Assembly: GCF_000003815.2 (NCBI RefSeq)
Contig: NC_049992.1
Span: 16,519,231 to 16,581,507 of the forward strand
Length of the DNA stretch: 62,277 bases
DNA from: Branchiostoma floridae
Taxonomy: Eukaryota; Chordata; Leptocardii; Amphioxiformes; Branchiostomatidae
Reading direction: 5' to 3'
The stretch's first letter is position 1. Every line of letters starts with the position of its first letter. Shown piece by piece: positions 38,549 to 48,426 of the stretch. The notes beneath the pieces are model-generated. The model was given only the letters and a program-made list of their open reading frames with translations. It made no database searches and was not told the origin of the DNA. The position numbers and the translations under genes were made by a program.

Positions 38549-41500
38549 ATACCAATTGAACTCACTTTTTCATCCTGATCAGGCAGCAACACGTCATCAG
38601 TATCAAAAACAGGCCGATCGGTGAGGCAGCAGCAATCAGCATGTGGACCTCATTGTCTGGAAAAAATATGATTTCTTCCAAAACAAATCAAAACAATTTT
38701 ATAAAGTAAACACGTCTCAAAGTCATAAAGCCCCGGTCATACAAAAGGCGGTGCCAGTAGATTTTATGGCCGTTTATATGTGTGAATGATGTTAAAGAAA
38801 GTGGCAAAACGAACTCACGTGTACCGGTTTCTGTCCCAACTAGAAGAAAAGGAAAGAATAGAAGAAACTGGTTGTGGAAAATGATTCTTCATAAACAATG
38901 AAATGTCAAATGCTTAGCACTCAACATTTGGGAAAGAGTATGGGAGTTGAACACACACCCTTACGAATGAACTAGTCCCTGAAGTAGTGGTTGCACATTG
39001 TGTGGCCCAACGTAAGCCGCGCAAACGCTACAGAAAGGGGGCTACGTTAATCGTATGGTAACGTCTAACTTTAACTGTTAAAACTTATTGCAATCACCGG
39101 TGCCCTAATGAATGTAACGTTACACTACGATACCGGGCTTGGTTGGCGCAATGGCCAAGGCTAGGGGACATCAAAGTAAAGTTTTCAATACATTTTTGAC
39201 CGCTAGTCACCTTTTATGATAATCATAGCGGTCATACGTTCGTTGTGGAAGGCGGTGTATATCCCCGTATCCTCTTTGGTAGTTCCCCACACTTTCAGCA
39301 CGTTCTCCGCCGACACGCGCGCGTGGTCTAGGGTGAAAAAGTTCGTTAGTTAGTCTGTGACTGGAGGGTAACCTCCGTGGACAGAGTATTGTAGTCGGTC
39401 TACGTCTTGAGTGTTTGCACCTATATCTCTATGTTCCGTTTGCCGTATTCGTATGTCGCCGGGGTTGTCTTTCGCACTCGGTAAGATTTTTACGCGGTAG
39501 GAGTATAATTATGTTATGCGCAGGCTTTAGGACCAGCACCCCTCTCCACCCCCCACCCCCAGGGATATCAAGATTGATAACATTCAAATGTTGCGGAACG
39601 ACTTGCCTTGTTGCGAACTGACATTGTTGCGAAACAACCTGTTACCGTCCATGCTAGTACTGTACTGCAATTATACTTTTATTCTTTGATGCGATTATAC
39701 AGATACGGATAAAGAATTCATATATTGGAGTAAACCGCACTATCTCGTTGGTATCCTACCAATTGATTGGTTCAATAACCGATCTATCGATCGATTGATT
39801 GATTGATTGATTGAATTTCTAAATGATACCTTTTGGACTAGAGTTTACCTGTAGATGTGAACTGTTTCCCATCTTTCTTCCATTCGCAGTTAATCCCTTC
39901 GCATTCAGTTAGCTTGACTGATGCACCGAAGGGGACGGACACCACGTGGGCATGCACTGCGTCTGGGGTGGAGAAAGATTGTGACGAGGACGTATATATT
40001 ACAGCCATAGAGCATATTCAGTTTTTTTATACAATACAAAGAATTACCTTCGCTAAGAAAGTTACGTTTAAACTTTTCGGCGTCGATTGCATGGATGTCC
40101 CAAACCAAAGGTCAAGTTTGATAGTGGGCTACCGCGGCTTCCTGTGGTACTGCAGCGGAACTTCCGATGTTGAAATCTTTTGTCATATGTTTCGCCGTTT
40201 TTCAATGTATTTTCAATGTCTATGTTGTCCACTTTCGGTATGGTGTTGATATGGGTAATGTTACTGAAGCTAACGAATAAATAAATTGATAAAGAAAATA
40301 GATTAATTGAATTAAAAGATGAACTCTTCAAGCATACTTGAAATAAGAAATTGAGTCATCTTTCTTTTTACAAATTTTGTTCACGCGCTAGTTTGATTCA
40401 GTTTGGTCATGCAGGAGAATTATGCCTCACTCAAATATCATTATCAGTATAAACTTTAACATTATATGCTTATTCCTAGTGTCATCTTCGATTGATGTTA
40501 ACAATGATGCTGCTTCGAGTGATACTACTTCACTATATTTTTACCAGAGGTCTGTAATGATAACTTCATTTCAACAATCCAGATACGATACTTCCCCATA
40601 AAAAAAGCTTCAGAACTTTAAACTCTAGGTGAAGTCGACCTACCTGTACAGCTCACCGTACAAGAAGAGCTCCTCGTTGCTTCTCCAGGGGCCCCGGGAC
40701 ACTGCTCCTCCTTGGTCACTTTGGTGCACTGTCTGTTCCTGAACCGCACGCCATTGCCGCATGTCTCCGAGCAGGGGCCCCAGCGCCCCCATTCGGCCCA
40801 ACTCGACACTGCAGGGGATCGCAGACAAGCTGAATTTTACACTGTCTGAAAGTTGATCTTCAAGCACACCATAAGATAAACATGCGGAAAGGTTCTGTTT
40901 CACTAGACGGAGCAGAAAATGGAAACCGTACGTTTGTTTAAATCCAGGACATGCCTCTCGTGTTCACAGCAAGTAAATCTTATGGATGACATCCTCTGCG
41001 GACTGCAAAAATAGTGCGATAGGGCGAAAAAAAAAAAACAAGATGGGTGGAAAAAAACAAGATGGCTACAGTTTCAAAAATAGGCACCATAAAGTTGTGA
41101 TGACTGTAGTAAAAAGAATTAAAGGGACAAAACATGGTATCAGAGCCAACAAGGCATTCATTCCATTATCTGAGACATGTACTGATGTGGTAAAAGTGAC
41201 ACTAGTGTGGTAGACTGGCATCACCAACAAAGTTGGTACCACACTCATAGCTTCCATATCGGTGTCACTTTTACAACTATCCAATACGTTTCATTTCTAC
41301 AACTACAGTCATGGGTACCTCGCAAGTGTCACTTCTACAAGTACAATCATTAGGCTACATTAGGCTACAACACAAAATATTTGCTCCTTTTGTTACTTTA
41401 TCGTCATGTTGACCATCCCTGCAGAAGAAACAAAATCTTGTTTTTTTCTCTGAAATCAGGCTAAAATTAATGCGCGCGCTGATGTCATCCATAAAATTTA

Positions 41501-41876
41501 CTTGCTGTGGCCTAACCGTAAAACCAACGAAAGAAAAATGCAGTAAAGCTGTCGTTTCGCTCGTATCTGAGATGCACTCATCCCTTGATCCGTACTTTTG
41601 TATTCAATTCGCTCAAAAGGTATCTCGATAGAAACAACCGGCTTGCACCACATTTCCAAACCGGGGTCCGGCCGGGCTGTTTAAAAGAAACGAACAATAG
41701 AAATACATTCGTAAAAAAATATACACCGTGCCTTTTGTATCATTCTTTTTGTTCCCGAAAGTTGCCCGGCCGGGCCCCGGTTAGGAAATGTAACGTAGGC
41801 CTAAGACCTTATTACCTGATGGAGATGGTAGGAAAATTAACCACACCAACACAGCAGCTGCTGTGCGGCAGTACAT
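37472..41876 (-). CDS. TSP1-Ig single-pass membrane protein with poly-Lys/Pro-Gly tail
   Basis: Unrecognised architecture, rebuilt from seven exons in coding order: 41876-41816, 40808-40644, 39956-39849, 39327-39211, 38839-38819, 38656-38566, 38390-37472. They total 1482 bases, 493 aa plus TGA, every junction phase-consistent. Residues 1-20 form a signal peptide (AAAVLVWLIFL core). 21-75 are one thrombospondin type-1 repeat (WAEWGRWGPCSETCG). 76-150 are an Ig-like domain over two exons (CEWKKDG, then EDTGIYTA, which lacks the usual Cys after Tyr). A short stalk leads to a membrane segment (MLIAAASPIGLFLILMTCCCLI, about 162-183). The presumed cytosolic tail starts with a Lys run, then about 230 residues of PPPPG, GPPGPP and PAPGPPG repeats, and ends with a less repetitive motif (KIAALQGGLGGLFG). 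It would be a small cell-surface receptor or adhesion protein with a ligand-rich (SH3/WW/profilin-type) tail. Function is inference only. Confidence 0.8.
38508..38543. repeat. (AT)n microsatellite
   Basis: About 18 AT dinucleotides within intron 6 of the TSP1-Ig gene. Confidence 0.95.
38566..38656 (-). CDS. TSP1-Ig gene exon 6: membrane segment
   Basis: The acceptor is tttttccag and the donor AAAAA|gtgagt, phase 1 to 2. It encodes HMLIAAASPIGLFLILMTCC followed by basic residues, giving an inside-C topology. Confidence 0.88.
38819..38839 (-). CDS. TSP1-Ig gene exon 5 (21-bp microexon)
   Basis: The acceptor is tcttctag and the donor TACAC|gtgagt. It encodes GTETGT in the stalk, phase 1 to 1. 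Removing it would not shift the frame. Confidence 0.65.
38840..39210 (-). other. TSP1-Ig gene intron 4
   Basis: 370 bp with nothing recognised. Confidence 0.6.
39211..39327 (-). CDS. TSP1-Ig gene exon 4: second half of Ig domain
   Basis: The acceptor is ttcaccctag and the donor AAAAG|gtgact, phase 1 to 1. It encodes ENVLKVWGTTKEDTGIYTA, the E-F strand D-x-G-x-Y motif. Confidence 0.87.
39328..39848 (-). other. TSP1-Ig gene intron 3
   Basis: Contains a short (TTGA)n run near 39795-39815. Otherwise unrecognised. Confidence 0.6.
39849..39956 (-). CDS. TSP1-Ig gene exon 3: first half of Ig domain
   Basis: The acceptor is ccagacgcag and the donor CTACAG|gtaaac, phase 1 to 1. It encodes VVSVPFGASVKLTEC and CEWKKDGKQF, the B and C strands. 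Confidence 0.85.
39957..40643 (-). other. TSP1-Ig gene intron 2 with a dispersed repeat
   Basis: The stretch 40107-40180 (AAGGTCAAGTTTGATAGTGG, TACTGCAGC.GAAC) matches 58682-58750, so it is a fragment of a dispersed repeat. Confidence 0.6.
40644..40808 (-). CDS. TSP1-Ig gene exon 2: thrombospondin type-1 repeat
   Basis: A symmetric phase 1-1 exon of 55 codons, the usual layout for a TSP1 module. WAEWGRWGPCSETCG, then GVRFRNRQC and six Cys in all. The acceptor is ccctgcag and the donor GTACAG|gtaggt. Confidence 0.93.
40965..41509. mobile_element. Non-autonomous DNA element, CACAGCAAG ends, copy 1
   Basis: The left end CACAGCAAGTAAAT...TTATGGATGACATC is inverted at the right end (GATGTCATCCATAAAATTTA...TGTG), giving arms of about 29 bp. 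A diverged copy in opposite orientation lies at 61540-61983. No clear target duplication. In intron 1 of the TSP1-Ig gene. Confidence 0.8.
41650..41791. repeat. Foldback MITE, CCGGG-type ends, second copy
   Basis: The left arm ACATTTCCAAACCGGGGTCC continues GGCCGGGC. The right arm is its near-complement (GCCCGGCCGGGCCCCGGTTA..GGAAATGT). Arms about 28 bp. Confidence 0.85.
41816..41876 (-). CDS. TSP1-Ig gene exon 1: signal peptide
   Basis: ATG at 41876-41874. It encodes MYCRTAAAVLVWLIFLPSPS, a signal peptide, and ends CATCAG|gtaata in phase 1, as the TSP1 exon needs. Chosen because it gives a full frame of 1482 bases. A GTAAGT donor at about 42381 could belong to an upstream 5' UTR exon. Confidence 0.75.
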
Positions 41877-42779
41877 GCCTGGAGCAGACCCAGAGCAGGG
41901 GCGCCCGTGGACGCACTACATCGTTACTGTCATGTCCAGTACAGAATCGTCGGAATTCGAACATGTTGCTAGGGACTTACCACAATGTTGAGGGGGCCCG
42001 CAAATTTATAAACCAAGAAAATTTGTAAAAACCACTATCGTTGACGTGAAGAAACTCAGGTGTCGTAATCATATAATAGTCTGTGCTAATGGTTTATGCT
42101 TATAAATCCCATTGGCTGGGCTAAAACTGGGAAAGGAAAATGAATAACTCCAGGCTACCCCTCCCAAGAACACAACGTAGACCTTTGCACATCCCTTGGG
42201 TTACCGTTCTAAAGAACACCTTTGTTCCCAAACAAGGAACAATCTGTGCGCGTTCGAACGTTCGAGCATAACAATATGTCGACAACAAAGTGGTCAGTTC
42301 AGTTCAGGTCAGATCGTCCCCGTTATGCCCCGTAACGTTAATAATATACAAAAGTTAGACTTATGAAAGAAAACTTACTTGCTGCCGCTTTTCCACCCGG
42401 ACGTACTGCCAATAGCTGGGTTGTAATTGGTAGTTCGGTGAGTTTGATAATTAACTAGTTGAACAATCACGGCCTTTCACTTCAACGGTCTGTCACTCTT
42501 CAAATATTGTGTTCATTAACGTTACTTCATTTTTCTTTCTCATGGGCCGTTTCCTGTTTTCTTTCCCTCGTATTAACGCAAATGCGGGATAACTGACCAA
42601 ATAATAGATACAGAGAAATGGGCGCGGAATAGCAGTTTATTTGAGAAACGCTGACACCTGTACGTTAACGGTTTGCTTGCCATACCTTCGCTTTTGCACT
42701 GACCAGGCCTCAAATTAATAACCCGTATTCACTTTGTTCTTTACTTACTTTGGTATGTGCATGTTATGTTATTTAGCCC
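41877..42779. other. 5' flank of the TSP1-Ig gene
   Basis: Probably holds its promoter and any 5' UTR exon. I see no other gene. Confidence 0.35.
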
Positions 42780-43180
42780 CTGATCAAAGGTTTCGCCCAC
42801 TCTGTCCAAAGCATATTGAAGATGAATTTCTGGAATGTTCTAGATGCTTTTAGATGTTTTACACAATGAGTTATTTCTCGAATCAAGTACAACAGATTTC
42901 AAGGGACTCGATGCTACAGACAGATGTGTATGTATCTTTAGATGCCACAACTCCCATAATGCAAAAATAGACAAATGTATAAATGGTACTTTGTTATTAG
43001 AAAGAATACCGAAACTCATGATTAGCCCTACTCGATTGTTAGCTCTTATTGTTATAGTAACTAGTATGTTGAGTTTTATTCTATACCTCTATTTTGTACC
43101 GTAGTTTGCGTAATAGTTGTTTTCCCCCACAAATTGTGCCGTGTTCAATTGTCGTGCAATAAAGTTCTTCTTTAGAGTTT
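42780..43180 (+). mobile_element. Probable decayed LINE 3' end
   Basis: The + reading FRPLCPKHIEDEFLECSRC resembles the CPxC..EDExHFLxxC tail of LINE proteins, but is frameshifted and interrupted. The tail ends near CAATAAAGTTC (about 43160). Confidence 0.45.
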
Positions 43181-43422
43181 TATTCTCTTTTTTCATTGCG
43201 GGCTTTTTGTTTCATCCAATGCAAGTGGTTTAGATCAACTTATCTACTAGTGTTTTGAAGGGTCTGACCTAGTTTTAAAGGGCACGGCCTTCATTGTCTA
43301 GCGAGTCAGATAATTGCGTTGCCAAATCTTGGGCGTTACCCAACACACACCTTTTGTGCGTCATACCTGACGTTACCAGGGAACAGTTGAAAACACAACA
43401 CAGCGGCCCTGTACACACACAC

Positions 43423-43495
43423 GCCTCCTTAGCTCAGGGGTTAGAGCACTGGTCTTGTAAACCAGGGGTCGTGAGTTCAAATCTCACAGGGGGCT
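43423..43495 (+). tRNA. trnT-UGU: tRNA-Thr (UGU), copy 1
   Basis: A 73-nt cloverleaf. Acceptor GCCTCCT pairs AGGGGGC with one G-U. D arm, anticodon stem CTGGT/ACCAG around CTTGTAA (anticodon TGT) and T arm GTGAG-TTCAAAT-CTCAC are all intact. No intron, and no CCA encoded. Confidence 0.96.
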
Positions 43496-43859
43496 ACGTT
43501 ATTTTGTGCTCGGTTCAAACTATATTTTGAATGACGGACACTCACAGAGTCTAGCTTCATATATCATTTGAATAACCGCGCGGGTTTTTGTATTTTTTTT
43601 AAAAAGGAAGAATTTGTCATGAAAATATTTTGCGGAATCAATGATATATATCAAATGTCATCGTCCCAATCGTTACAGACAATATAAATCATTAGACCAT
43701 TGAAACTGATTGAAAGTATACGCCATCGTACATGTTGAAGTACATAATCCGAAGCAAGTACAGATTATACAGTACTGCTCGCATGCAATTCTGTCGTAAC
43801 TATCCGTGCGTCGACCTCCATCACATTTCGCAGACCAGGAAGACAAAAAAAATACAGCT
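43496..43859. other. Spacer between tRNA genes
   Basis: AT-rich, nothing recognised. Confidence 0.5.
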
Positions 43860-43931
43860 AGCCACCTGTGAGGTTCGAACTCACGACCCCTGGTTTACGA
43901 GACCAGTGCTCTACCTCTGAGCTAAGGTGGC
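43860..43931 (-). tRNA. trnT-CGU: tRNA-Thr (CGU)
   Basis: A 72-nt cloverleaf on the minus strand. Acceptor GCCACCT/AGGTGGC is perfect, loop CTCGTAA gives anticodon CGT, and T loop is TTCGAAC. Clearly related to the neighbouring UGU copies (same anticodon stem and GGGGTCGTGAG segment). Confidence 0.95.
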
Positions 43932-44632
43932 TTAAGATGATACAACATGTTATCTATAGGGTTTTATCTTTGTACATAATGTTATAAACAGTAAGCGATG
44001 TTTTAACAAAAAGGGGGACTCGGCCAAAGTTCTAAGTGTTTTACTCTGTTAGATCTAATAGTTTTTATGTCAAATGCTGGAATAAATCCAGCAAAAAATT
44101 CATAATCGACTAAAACCGTTTGCTATTTTAGCAATCAATAAAATTTTGTTTCTTTTTTTCCGACAACAGCTGTTGAAGACGTCAATACATATTATAAATA
44201 CATGATGCCAAGCAGAGCGCTTTGGCTGCCGACGCGTATACTGGGGGGTCTTCTTGCATCCTGTTCGTGAATTCGCTTACCATATACATCTGCAGCAACT
44301 CAATTAACGTTAACTCTACAAACGTTTATGAAAAGTTCAACAACGAAACGTTCCATCAAGCGGTGTGTTTATGGCCAATTTGTAACCTTGAAAGTCAGCA
44401 AAATTCGTAGTGTCCTTTGCTTTCCATAACTACTACATTTCGGTGTATATTCTTAAACACGATGGCTGTTCTTACTTTCATTGTTCCTAGTTGTAAGTCT
44501 CCAAGACACAGTCTCTAAAACAACATTCCGTCATCAGTAGCAGGACATTAACATAATAATAGCAGTGTGAGTGTTGTCTTCATGAATCAAGTCCAGACTG
44601 ATCTGAGTGTAAAGTTTGCTATAACATAGTAT
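43932..44632. other. Spacer, nothing recognised
   Basis: No coding or structural feature found. Confidence 0.45.
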
Positions 44633-44785
44633 ACTGAAAATGCAGAAACTTTCGCGGTGGTTTAATGTTCGCGGTTTTCGCGGTGGCCACTTCACCGTAC
44701 CGCGAACTTAAAACCACCGCGAACATTTTCCATGGCAGTAAGAGACTACAATGCATGATGCAACTTAAATACATTTTCAGTAGTA
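44633..44785. repeat. Foldback MITE, CGCGGT family, copy 4 (shortened)
   Basis: ACTGAAAATGCAGAAACTTT at the left pairs with AAATACATTTTCAGTA at the right. TTCGCGGT motifs within. An internal part is missing compared with the ~210-bp copies. Confidence 0.85.
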
Positions 44786-45547
44786 TAAGACCAACAATAA
44801 AGAATATAATTAAGTCACAGCGCAGTAGGTTATATATATATGTCTGATGTAAGTGATTGAATGCTGTAAAATCTTATAATAAAAGTTTCATTGTCATGCT
44901 CATGTGAAGAGTTTGATTTGTCCTTTTGCTGCTTGTAGCAAAAATACTTTGAGCGACCTTGTTACGTAACAAGGTCACACACTAGGGGGCCAAAATCAAC
45001 CTTGACCTTCGTCCCTCCAACATGTATCCACGTACCAAATGTCAACACAATTCAGAGGTTCTGAAGTTATTAAGCCTCTCAAAACCTGATTGGAAACAAA
45101 CAAGCAGACAGGCACACAAACTCACAGATACACTCAAAACTATTCCTCAGTATATATCATGAAGCTAATTACGTATTGTAGAGTAATATTGTATGTTTAT
45201 GTTTGCGGGTGGAATGTATAAAGTTTTCCGATGGCCGGCTTTCAACTGTAAACATGACATATTTTCCTAAACTCGTTGATCTATCCCCATCGCGTTCCAT
45301 ACAGGTATTTCCAATGAGATCTTTAAAAGGCACTGGTAAAACTCCATAAAATTTGCTACGAAGTGTTTTTGTTTTTGTTGAGTTTATCCATGACTAGCAG
45401 CTGCGCAGAGCCGGATGCATATATCGATCGGTAAGGCGCAGTGTTTCTACTGTACTTTGTTTCTGTGTTTGTCCAGGCTCTTTTTGAGCGAGACACCTGT
45501 TACGACGTAGGAGACTAGGAACGACAAACTTTCCATGAGAGTCGGAC
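44786..45547. other. Spacer with a dispersed-repeat fragment
   Basis: About 44975-45060 read on the minus strand (TTTGGTACGTGGATACATGT, GACGAAGGTCAAGGTTGATT) belongs to the same dispersed family as 58640-58720. Confidence 0.5.
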
Positions 45548-45620
45548 GCCTCCTTAGCTCAGGGGTTAGAGCACTGGTCTTGTAAACCAGGGGTCGTGAG
45601 TTCAAATCTCACAGGGGGCT
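45548..45620 (+). tRNA. trnT-UGU: tRNA-Thr (UGU), copy 2
   Basis: Identical over all 73 bases to 43423-43495, while flanks differ. Followed by an oligo-T stretch (ttttttt at 45624), a polymerase III stop. Confidence 0.96.
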
Positions 45621-47001
45621 AATTTTTTTACCGTTCATTTCAAATTTGAGAATATAGCAGACGTGTTTTGCTATTCATTTACAAGTTACGCTTGACATGA
45701 TCAGATATGAAATTGTCTTTTGGGATCAACAACAGAAGAAAGCTTTACATCACATTCCGAAAATGACAAAGGACAAAAAGCAATGAAATGCTTATATTGT
45801 TACTGTCCAAGTAGAGGTAAGGCGCCGTAAGGCCTACTTGAAGAGTATACGTCGTGAGACCCTAAGCATATCGGTTTTCACGAATTTTTGTTCTGTTTTC
45901 ACTGGATCTAACAGTGTTTCTTATCCCTTTACTTAACCGTTGTTTAAAATGAGTAAGTTTACAAATACATGTATCTGCGGGGACGGTGAAGTTTCCTAAA
46001 AAATAATTTGTACCCCTGTCAGAGCCTAGGCTGCAGTACTACTTTTGGCCGCTGAGAGAAGTCTTTTAGTGAATAGGGAAATGGCACAAGGGTCACAAGG
46101 AGGTTTCAACACTTGAAGGGTTTTCTGCATATATTAAAGAATTCAACTTCTGCAAGTAGTAATGTATACGTAAGTACAGTAAACATAAAGAAAATGCGAA
46201 GATGGCATATTTCAAAATACATCACATTGTTTCCTTTCGTATTTGCCGCAATACAAAGAGAAACGATACATGTACATTGAATTATAAAATATATGCCACC
46301 TTCGCACGTTTTTCTTGTTGGAATTTTTGGATTGTTTTAACCGCAAAATCATGTCAAGTGCAGTTTTTAAAGGAACCGAGTTTGAAATAAAATGAAATGT
46401 ACACGTCCACATGACAACGCAAAATGCCACTGATGTGTTTAACCCAGCCACATCGTGGTCTTTCCGCACCTATAATAGAAATATACGTGTAATGATTCTC
46501 AGTTGATATCAAGATTGAATCCCTAAAAATGTAGTTACACTGGAATGATTTCAGAAGGTTAGATGCACCGATGGAAAGCCCCAACATGTCATGAACATAC
46601 AAATCAGAAATAGACAGAGCGATATTTTATCAGTCATTTTGGGCTGTGTAACGTTATATTTGTCTGCATAGCAGGTACCATAATTAATAGTAACCGCCCT
46701 TCGGCATCATGGAAATCGCCTTCTAAAACAAGCAAAACAGCAACGTGCTTGTTGTGGACATTTTACAATGCGGTATGTCATGAACTAGGGCAACCGCAGT
46801 GCCCTTGTTGCTAGATCGTCTGAAATTTACGTCACAATGACGTCATGCATACTAATGCTCTTCCAAGCGGTCGCGATGACGTCAACCAAGGCAACGCATC
46901 GATTTTTCACCTCTCAAATGGGTTTGCTGTCAGCTGTTCGCGTGACACGGACTAATCCTGTTTTAGTTTAGAAAGTGCAAAGCGGATGCGGCTGCAAGCA
47001 C
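45621..47001. other. Spacer between tRNA genes
   Basis: No gene recognised. Small frames near 46200-46600 have no family resemblance. Confidence 0.45.
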
Positions 47002-47074
47002 GCCTCCTTAGCTCAGGGGTTAGAGCACTGGTCTTGTAAACCAGGGGTCGTGAGTTCAAATCTCACAGGGGGCT
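47002..47074 (+). tRNA. trnT-UGU: tRNA-Thr (UGU), copy 3
   Basis: Identical to the other two UGU copies over 73 bases, with unrelated flanks. Confidence 0.96.
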
Positions 47075-47150
47075 ACTATATTTTACTGATGCCAATTTTA
47101 GCAGAAATTTAATGCCACATAACGCTACGAATTAGAGTTGGTTTCTTGCA

Positions 47151-47304
47151 CTCTTCAAGTAGAGGTGAGCCTATGGCTGTCTTGAACGTATTTTTAGGCG
47201 TTTTTGTCGGAATTTCCATTTTGTCACTTTTTATCAGTCAGCCAAACCTCTGCCCCAGCAGACGAAAGCATCAACCAGCCGGGGCCTTACCTCTGCTTGG
47301 AGAG
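47151..47304. repeat. Foldback element with CAAGTAGAGGT ends
   Basis: TCAAGTAGAGGTGAGCC on the left pairs roughly with GGCCTTACCTCTGCTTGGAG on the right. The tips relate to the CTCCAAGCAGA family; similar single tips occur near 27045 and 47481. Confidence 0.5.
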
Positions 47305-48302
47305 AAGGTTTCTTGGTTTATAGGTATATTATGTGTCTTTAAACTGTTAAACCCATCGCATACTGTTCTTCTTCCCCGAAAATTCCCTTTTACGAAACTT
47401 TTAAGGGTTTTAAAGATCAAGTTGTGTGCACGTGGGTACTGTTGTCAGAACAGCCATTCATGGAATGTATTACGTATACTACTCTCCAAGCGAGGTAGGG
47501 TTCATTTGGAGTGCATGAAAGTAGGAATAGCACAAGATGAAACTACTTAATTCACGTCATTTTCATAGATTGTTTCAGTTAATCAACAGGCATGACAGAC
47601 GTAGTGACGCACTCAAGGTATCAACTTATATTAGCGCCGCCACTAGACATATACAAAAACAAACATATAACCAAACAATGGCTCGTTCATCATGCTCTTA
47701 CCCAAGAAACGTCCACTTCACTTGGTTAGAAGATGTATTTCGTTGTCACGTCGCTACAGGCCTGCAGCCAAGTCCTGCAGAACTTACCTGTCACAAGCCT
47801 GTACTGTTCCATCTGGTCTTTATCAAGTCACTTTACGCTTATATTGCAGGTTGGATGAAAGTGCATGGGTTACGTTTCGGGTTAGACAAACACCTAACTC
47901 CAGTTACCCATTAAAAATACTTGTAATTGATAAGTGACAGCGCCTTCAAGCGCGTGTAATTGTTGGCAGTGCAGATTTTTATTTGATGAACTTAAACCTC
48001 AGTCATCTTTTCATGGAATGCCAGGCCAATTAGATTAGCACAAAAGGTCGCCTTTCCTTCCTGTGCCACCTGCCAAGCCTGGATACAGCGGCAGTGTTTG
48101 TGCCTGGAGCGGAGAGAGACAACTTGTACCTGTCGTGCTTCTTTGTATAACACCCTCCTCCCCCGGAATTCTCCCCAGGACCCCTCGCTGACTTCATCCT
48201 TAGTTCACCCTTAGTTAAGGCGCTGTTTTCTGACAGGTGCATGCCACGAGAGCTAGCGCTGAACGGCGAGGCATGTTCAAGAGCAGAGGGACGATTTTCG
48301 CC
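47305..48302. other. Upstream region of the esterase gene
   Basis: No recognised exon. Expected to contain the promoter and 5' UTR of the gene starting at 48303. Confidence 0.4.
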
Positions 48303-48426
48303 ATGCAGTCGACCGCGGCTGTGTGTTCCTCGTTGGTATGGTGGTGGATCCTCCTCGTCACGTGCCCGGGTCTCCCCAGTGGCCGGCCCGACGACTGGCC
48401 GCCGCACGACCCCCCTATAGATCAAG
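48303..48426 (+). CDS. Esterase exon 1: signal peptide
   Basis: ATG at 48303, hydrophobic core then Pro/Asp-rich sequence. Donor ATCAAG|gttagt, phase 1. Confidence 0.8.

Noticed and set aside
40965-41509. RAG/Transib-type element because ends start CACAG
   Set aside because: No 5-bp target duplication at either copy and the heptamer does not continue CACAGTG or CACTATG.
42382-42470. Coding first exon of the TSP1-Ig gene at the GTAAGT donor near 42381
   Set aside because: It contains no ATG or signal peptide; the exon at 41816-41876 supplies both and the correct phase. It may still be a 5' UTR exon.
48030-48425. 131-codon minus-strand ORF over esterase exon 1
   Set aside because: It overlaps the signal-peptide exon and has no family resemblance; a shadow frame.
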